Of a stretch of 27,574 bases of DNA, positions 24,890-27,574 are shown in pieces. The stretch spans positions 1-27,574 of the forward strand of contig JBCDGJ010000060.1 in NCBI GenBank assembly GCA_038757945.1, given 5' to 3'. Each line of letters opens with the position of its first letter. Position 1 is the stretch's first letter. Below the pieces are notes generated by a model that did not search any database, was not told the origin of the DNA, and saw only the letters and a list, made by a program, of their open reading frames with translations. This DNA comes from CALHVX01 sp038757945. GTDB lineage: Bacteria > Pseudomonadota > Gammaproteobacteria > Pseudomonadales > Azotimanducaceae. Both the position numbers and the translations under genes were made by a program.

Positions 24890-25344
24890 GTCTAGATGTG
24901 CAGAGCACGCTGCATCTCATCGTTGGCCTCCTCCTGTGGCCGGTCATCGCCGGCCTTCTGCTGCTTGGTTTAGCCGCACTGTATGATCTTGGGCTGGCCT
25001 TGGGTGAGTGGCTTGGGGGAATCGACCGGTCGGCAACCCGCGGCTTCACAGCGCTGGAGAAGCTCGCGAGGCAACGCATTCGGCGGGCGGATCTCTTGTC
25101 CCGGGTGGGCCCCACCCTCGGCCTCATGGGCACACTCATTCCCCTCGGCCCGGGGATCGCCGCGCTCGGGCGTGGGGACTTTCTGACCCTTTCACAAGCA
25201 GTCGCTACCGCTTTCGACACCACCGTCTTCGGGCTACTGGTCGGTCTGTTCGGCTTCCTCATCGGGCGATTCCGCAGAAACGCTTACGAGTCGGCGCTCA
25301 ACAACCTGGAAGCGAGCGACGCGCGGGAGGACAGCCATGCGTGA
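24886..25344 (+). CDS. MotA/TolQ/ExbB-like proton-channel protein, short form
   Basis: This is a 152-residue inner-membrane protein. Helix 1 covers about residues 9-38 (LHLIVGLLLWPVIAGLLLLGLAAL). A short charged cytoplasmic part (LEKLARQRIRRADLL) follows, then the conserved channel core RVGPTLGLMGTLIPLGPGIAAL, and a last helix, FDTTVFGLLVGLFGFLIG. This is the MotA/TolQ/ExbB signature, but the protein is much shorter than ExbB or TolQ (~230-245 aa). The start is GTG 24886, overlapping the CobN-like stop (GTGA), with GGAGGG at 24876-24881. By family it should form an ion channel that energises a partner; the linked partner here is the CobN-like protein, not TonB. Overlap with the next gene (8 bases) implies fixed stoichiometry. 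Confidence 0.88.
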   Translation: MSLDVQSTLHLIVGLLLWPVIAGLLLLGLAALYDLGLALGEWLGGIDRSATRGFTALEKLARQRIRRADLLSRVGPTLGLMGTLIPLGPGIAALGRGDFLTLSQAVATAFDTTVFGLLVGLFGFLIGRFRRNAYESALNNLEASDAREDSHA

Positions 25345-25618
25345 TCTTGGCCGCACGCGGTTTGATGATGGCGCGCAGGAAAACGGTCCGGATCTGCCGA
25401 ATCTGGCCGACCTGATGCTCGTGTTTGTGACGGGCCTGATTGCAGCCCTGGCAGCCTCGTCCGGCAGCTTTGCGGACCGGCAGGTACTGGACGATGCTGA
25501 GCTGAGCCGTGAGCTGCCGAGCCTGCCTGCTTCCGCAAACGCAGCCGGTGAGGGGTTGGAAGCCGTGGGTCAAGTGTTCAAAGACCCAAAAACGGGCAAG
25601 CTCTACGTCATCAAATAG
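25337..25618 (+). CDS. DUF2149-like small membrane protein, ExbD/MotB-like partner
   Basis: This 93-residue protein has one predicted membrane helix, NLADLMLVFVTGLIAALAAS (residues 22-41). A helix of this kind with Asp near its cytoplasmic start (Asp25) is the hallmark of ExbD, TolR and MotB subunits, where the Asp carries the proton. The overall pattern, with DLPNLADLMLVF in front and VGQVFKDPKTGKLYVIK at the end, resembles DUF2149 proteins, which are known beside CobN-like and ExbB-like genes. The periplasmic part is only ~50 residues, too short for an ordinary ExbD/TolR domain or a peptidoglycan-binding domain. ATG 25337 overlaps the ExbB-like stop by 8 bases. Family assignment is from motif and context. 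Confidence 0.8.
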   Translation: MRDLGRTRFDDGAQENGPDLPNLADLMLVFVTGLIAALAASSGSFADRQVLDDAELSRELPSLPASANAAGEGLEAVGQVFKDPKTGKLYVIK

Positions 25619-25693
25619 CGACCACCGGAGTACCAAGCCAGAGCCGCCCACCCTGACCCATCAGCGTTGCCTGGATTACGGCGTGCGACACTG

Positions 25694-26623
25694 CTAGCGC
25701 TCTTCAGCAACCCGCGGAACCGCGCTGGTTCGCTGCGCGGCCGAAATGTATCCCGCCACCAGCTCCGGCGCCTGCATGGGAATGAAATGCGTCAGGTGCT
25801 CGAGCAACACATCCTCGGCGGTCGCGATCTGCTCCGCCAGCGCTGGCCAGGTGGGCGACTTGGAGAAGTCCATCACCGGCTCTGCCTCCGGGTCCCGCGG
25901 CGGCGCGCGCAGCACCACCGTCGGCGCCTGAATGTTCTCGAGCAGCGCATGCACGTCGCTTTCCGTGTTGCCGAGATAAATCGACGCTTCGACCCGCGGC
26001 TGACACGCAAGCGTGACGCCGGTGCCGTCCGCCAGCGGCCGGCTGCCGTAGCGGCAGTAGTCATCGAGCACGCGCGGGTCCCAGAGCCCGTAGAAGCCTT
26101 TCGCCACCAGCTGATCACGCATCGCCGTCCAGCTCTCCCAGTGGCTGCGCCGGCGCGCAACCGGGTGCTCGTCGACCGAGGCGAACATCCGGTGGCGGTT
26201 TTCCGGGTACGCGGACGGCTCGAAGATCACCGGGTCGATGAGCAGCAGCGCCCGCACCCGCTCCGGTCGGTGGGCGGCCAGCTGCGCTGCGCAGTGCCCG
26301 CCCATGGAGTGGCCGACGACGATCGCCGCATCAAGCTCGAGCAGATCGAACAGCTCGATGAGGTCGCTGCCGAACTCGTCCCAGCCATAGCTCTCGGTCT
26401 GGTCACTCGCACCATGGCCGCGCATGTCGTAGGCGAAGACCCGGAACCCTGTGGGCAGCGACGCGACGACCTGATCCCAGCAGCGGCCGTGAAAGCCGGT
26501 TGCGTGGACCAGCAGCAGCGCCGGATCCTCTGGCCGCCCCCACTCGTAACACGCGAGGGTGTGGCCGGCGTCGAGCCGGATCTGGTGCCGCTGCGGGCTG
26601 CCGTACGGGGTTGCCACTGTCAT
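25694..26623 (-). CDS. Alpha/beta-fold hydrolase
   Basis: This is a 309-residue cytoplasmic alpha/beta hydrolase. The oxyanion region is LLLVHATGFHGRCWD near residue 37, the strand-4 motif is FAYDMRGHGASD near 63, and the nucleophile elbow is GHSMGG with Ser106. A cap domain of about 90 residues follows. The likely catalytic His is in LLEHLTHFIPMQAPELV near the C-terminus; the acid is probably in the APTVVLRAPPRDPE region. ATG 26623 is chosen because GAGGAG lies directly upstream; a GTG at 26659 would add 12 residues without a ribosome site. Substrate unknown. It converges on the DUF2149-like gene and diverges from idi. Confidence 0.85.
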   Translation of the reverse strand: MTVATPYGSPQRHQIRLDAGHTLACYEWGRPEDPALLLVHATGFHGRCWDQVVASLPTGFRVFAYDMRGHGASDQTESYGWDEFGSDLIELFDLLELDAAIVVGHSMGGHCAAQLAAHRPERVRALLLIDPVIFEPSAYPENRHRMFASVDEHPVARRRSHWESWTAMRDQLVAKGFYGLWDPRVLDDYCRYGSRPLADGTGVTLACQPRVEASIYLGNTESDVHALLENIQAPTVVLRAPPRDPEAEPVMDFSKSPTWPALAEQIATAEDVLLEHLTHFIPMQAPELVAGYISAAQRTSAVPRVAEER

Positions 26624-26715
26624 CTGCTCCTCGAATTGCTGTTCGGATTCTGCGTTCACGGCCGCCGAAACTGCGGCGCCCAGTCTGCTAAACTTGTCGC
26701 CGGAGTCCCTGGGAT

Positions 26716-27174
26716 ATGGTCATGGCCCCCGCAGCTACAAGTACAGCTACAAAAAGTACAGCTACAGAAGCCGCCACGAAAACCGATGTCGTGTCGTCTG
26801 ACAGTGAGCTGCTGATCCTCGTCGACGGCAACGACGAGCCGATCGGCGAGCTGTCCAAGGCGGCCGCCCATGACGGCGACGGCGTCCTGCACCGGGCTTT
26901 TTCCGCGTTCATCTTCACCGCCGATGGCGCCGTGCTGCTGCAGCAGCGCGCCCCCGGCAAACGGCTCTGGCCGGACTACTGGTCAAATTCCTGCTGTTCG
27001 CACCCGCGGGCGGGCGAAACGCTCGAGGAGGCCGTGGTCCGCCGTGTCGAGCAGGAGCTCGGGCTGACGATCGAGCCGCACTACGCCTACCGCTTTCGCC
27101 GCCGCGGCCGCGCGCGCACACGCCGCGCGTTTCGACCCCGCGAATTGGGCGCAATTCCGCCTCGCCAATGTTAG
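26716..27174 (+). CDS. idi: Isopentenyl-diphosphate isomerase type I (Nudix), C-terminus lost or frameshifted
   Basis: The enzyme interconverts IPP and DMAPP. Residues ~35-125 match type I IDI closely: ELSKAAAHDGDGVLHRAFSAFIF contributes the two metal-site histidines, LLQQRAPGKRLWPDYWSNSCCSHPRAG contributes the catalytic Cys and its His, and ETLEEAVVRRVEQELGL is the Nudix-type helix. After about residue 128 (YAYRF, near 27100) the frame becomes Arg-rich without family similarity and stops at 27172. The second half, including the glutamates of the active site, is missing. The intact protein is normally ~175-190 aa; this frame encodes 152, with only ~130 credible. The first 25 residues are a low-complexity Thr/Ala/Lys tail (STATKSTATEAATKT). 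Disruption may be biological or an assembly fault. Confidence 0.8.
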   Translation: MVMAPAATSTATKSTATEAATKTDVVSSDSELLILVDGNDEPIGELSKAAAHDGDGVLHRAFSAFIFTADGAVLLQQRAPGKRLWPDYWSNSCCSHPRAGETLEEAVVRRVEQELGLTIEPHYAYRFRRRGRARTRRAFRPRELGAIPPRQC

Positions 27175-27194
27175 GGTTAAGGGTATAGGGTTAA
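27171..27194. repeat. Telomere-like imperfect TTAGGG tract
   Basis: Degenerate GGG-containing units (TTAGGG, TTAAGGG, TATAGGG, then TTAAC) stand in tandem directly after the broken idi frame. Such tracts are characteristic of eukaryotic telomere-like DNA and unusual in a GC-rich bacterial operon region. Confidence 0.5.
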
Positions 27195-27574
27195 CGTCAT
27201 CGCGCTGCGCACTCCTGTCCGTGTGCTTGCTTGAAGCGAGGTCAAAGCTCGCGCGAAAAAAGCGATGTCACTCGTTTGGTTTGTTGGGAGAAATCGCGGG
27301 CGAAAGTGCGGCGCCGCGCATCGGGAATTGATCCGAGACTGAGCTGCGTCGGCGCGGCGGGCGAGGCATTCGGTCGGGACGAGGGCGCGTTTTCCCGACC
27401 AAAAAAGTGCGTCGGCGCGAGACCGCGTCGCTCCCAGCAGGGGTACTGATGGCACTGACTGACTGGCCTTTGCCGTTCGGCGCATTGGTTTGGGTTTTCC
27501 GTGTCGCATTTCGGCGTCTTTTCTTCCCGCGTTTCGGCGCGCGCGCGCGCGGCGCGCGGCCGCCGGCGGGCGGC
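27175..27574. other. Terminal 400 bases without a credible gene
   Basis: No frame here resembles a protein: the open frames on both strands are Arg/Ser-rich and match nothing recognised. The stretch mixes AT-richer pieces (around 27255-27300 and 27470-27530) with a final GC-only run of CGCG repeats. Its texture differs from the rest of the window. It may be foreign DNA joined to a contig end, or an unannotated low-complexity region. Confidence 0.5.

Noticed and set aside
24886..25618. Idea that the ExbB-like/DUF2149-like pair simply energises BtuB
   Set aside because: No TonB gene is present, and the small partner lacks a periplasmic domain; the pair is coupled to the CobN-like gene, not to btuB. 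It remains a weaker alternative.
27177..27509. 110-codon minus-strand ORF near the right edge
   Set aside because: No domain, Arg/Ser/Ala-rich random texture, and it reads through the telomere-like tract.
1..27574. CRISPR arrays, insertion sequences, tRNA or rRNA genes
   Set aside because: No regularly spaced repeats, transposase frames, or complete tRNA or rRNA signatures were found on reading the window.

Overview
The window is high-GC bacterial DNA, most likely from a gammaproteobacterium. It has dense operons with ATGA/GTGA stop-start overlaps, frequent GTG starts, two AdoCbl riboswitches, a BtuB-type outer-membrane receptor (so a diderm) and a DUF6316-like small protein. The species cannot be named from sequence alone.

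Layout. Positions 1-6930 hold unrelated genes. A GH78 alpha-L-rhamnosidase runs off the left edge on the minus strand. Upstream of it lie a hairpin-rich gap and an ORF that resembles only the N-terminal regulatory piece of a large ABC exporter. Then come a long eukaryote-like isoleucyl-tRNA synthetase (minus), a divergent luciferase-like oxidoreductase (plus) and a DUF6316-like small protein (minus).

Positions 7046-25618 form one cobalamin island. Block 1 (plus) is MFS transporter-cobT-small ORF-cobS-cobC-cobO. A cobalamin riboswitch then leads block 2: btuB-btuF-btuC-btuD-cobQ-cbiB-cobD, with almost every junction overlapping. cobU faces block 2 and overlaps the end of cobD. A second, longer cobalamin riboswitch leads block 3: a CobN-like protein with a Sec signal peptide and a C-terminal membrane anchor, a short MotA/TolQ/ExbB-like protein, and a DUF2149-like protein with an Asp in its single membrane helix. 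Corrinoid would enter through BtuB and BtuFCD. CobO, CobQ, CbiB, CobD, CobU, CobT, CobS and CobC would adenosylate it, complete the side chain and attach the lower ligand. No corrin-ring synthesis gene is visible, so the island looks like salvage plus late synthesis.

Block 3 is the most interesting part. Its composition suggests a periplasm-facing, ion-gradient-driven CobN-like machine rather than the classical cytoplasmic ATP-driven CobNST cobaltochelatase.

Positions 25694-27574 hold an alpha/beta hydrolase (minus) and an IPP isomerase gene (plus) whose reading frame loses its family sequence near 27100. The last ~400 bases have no credible gene, carry a telomere-like TTAGGG tract and end in GC-only sequence. 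This could be a misassembled contig end.
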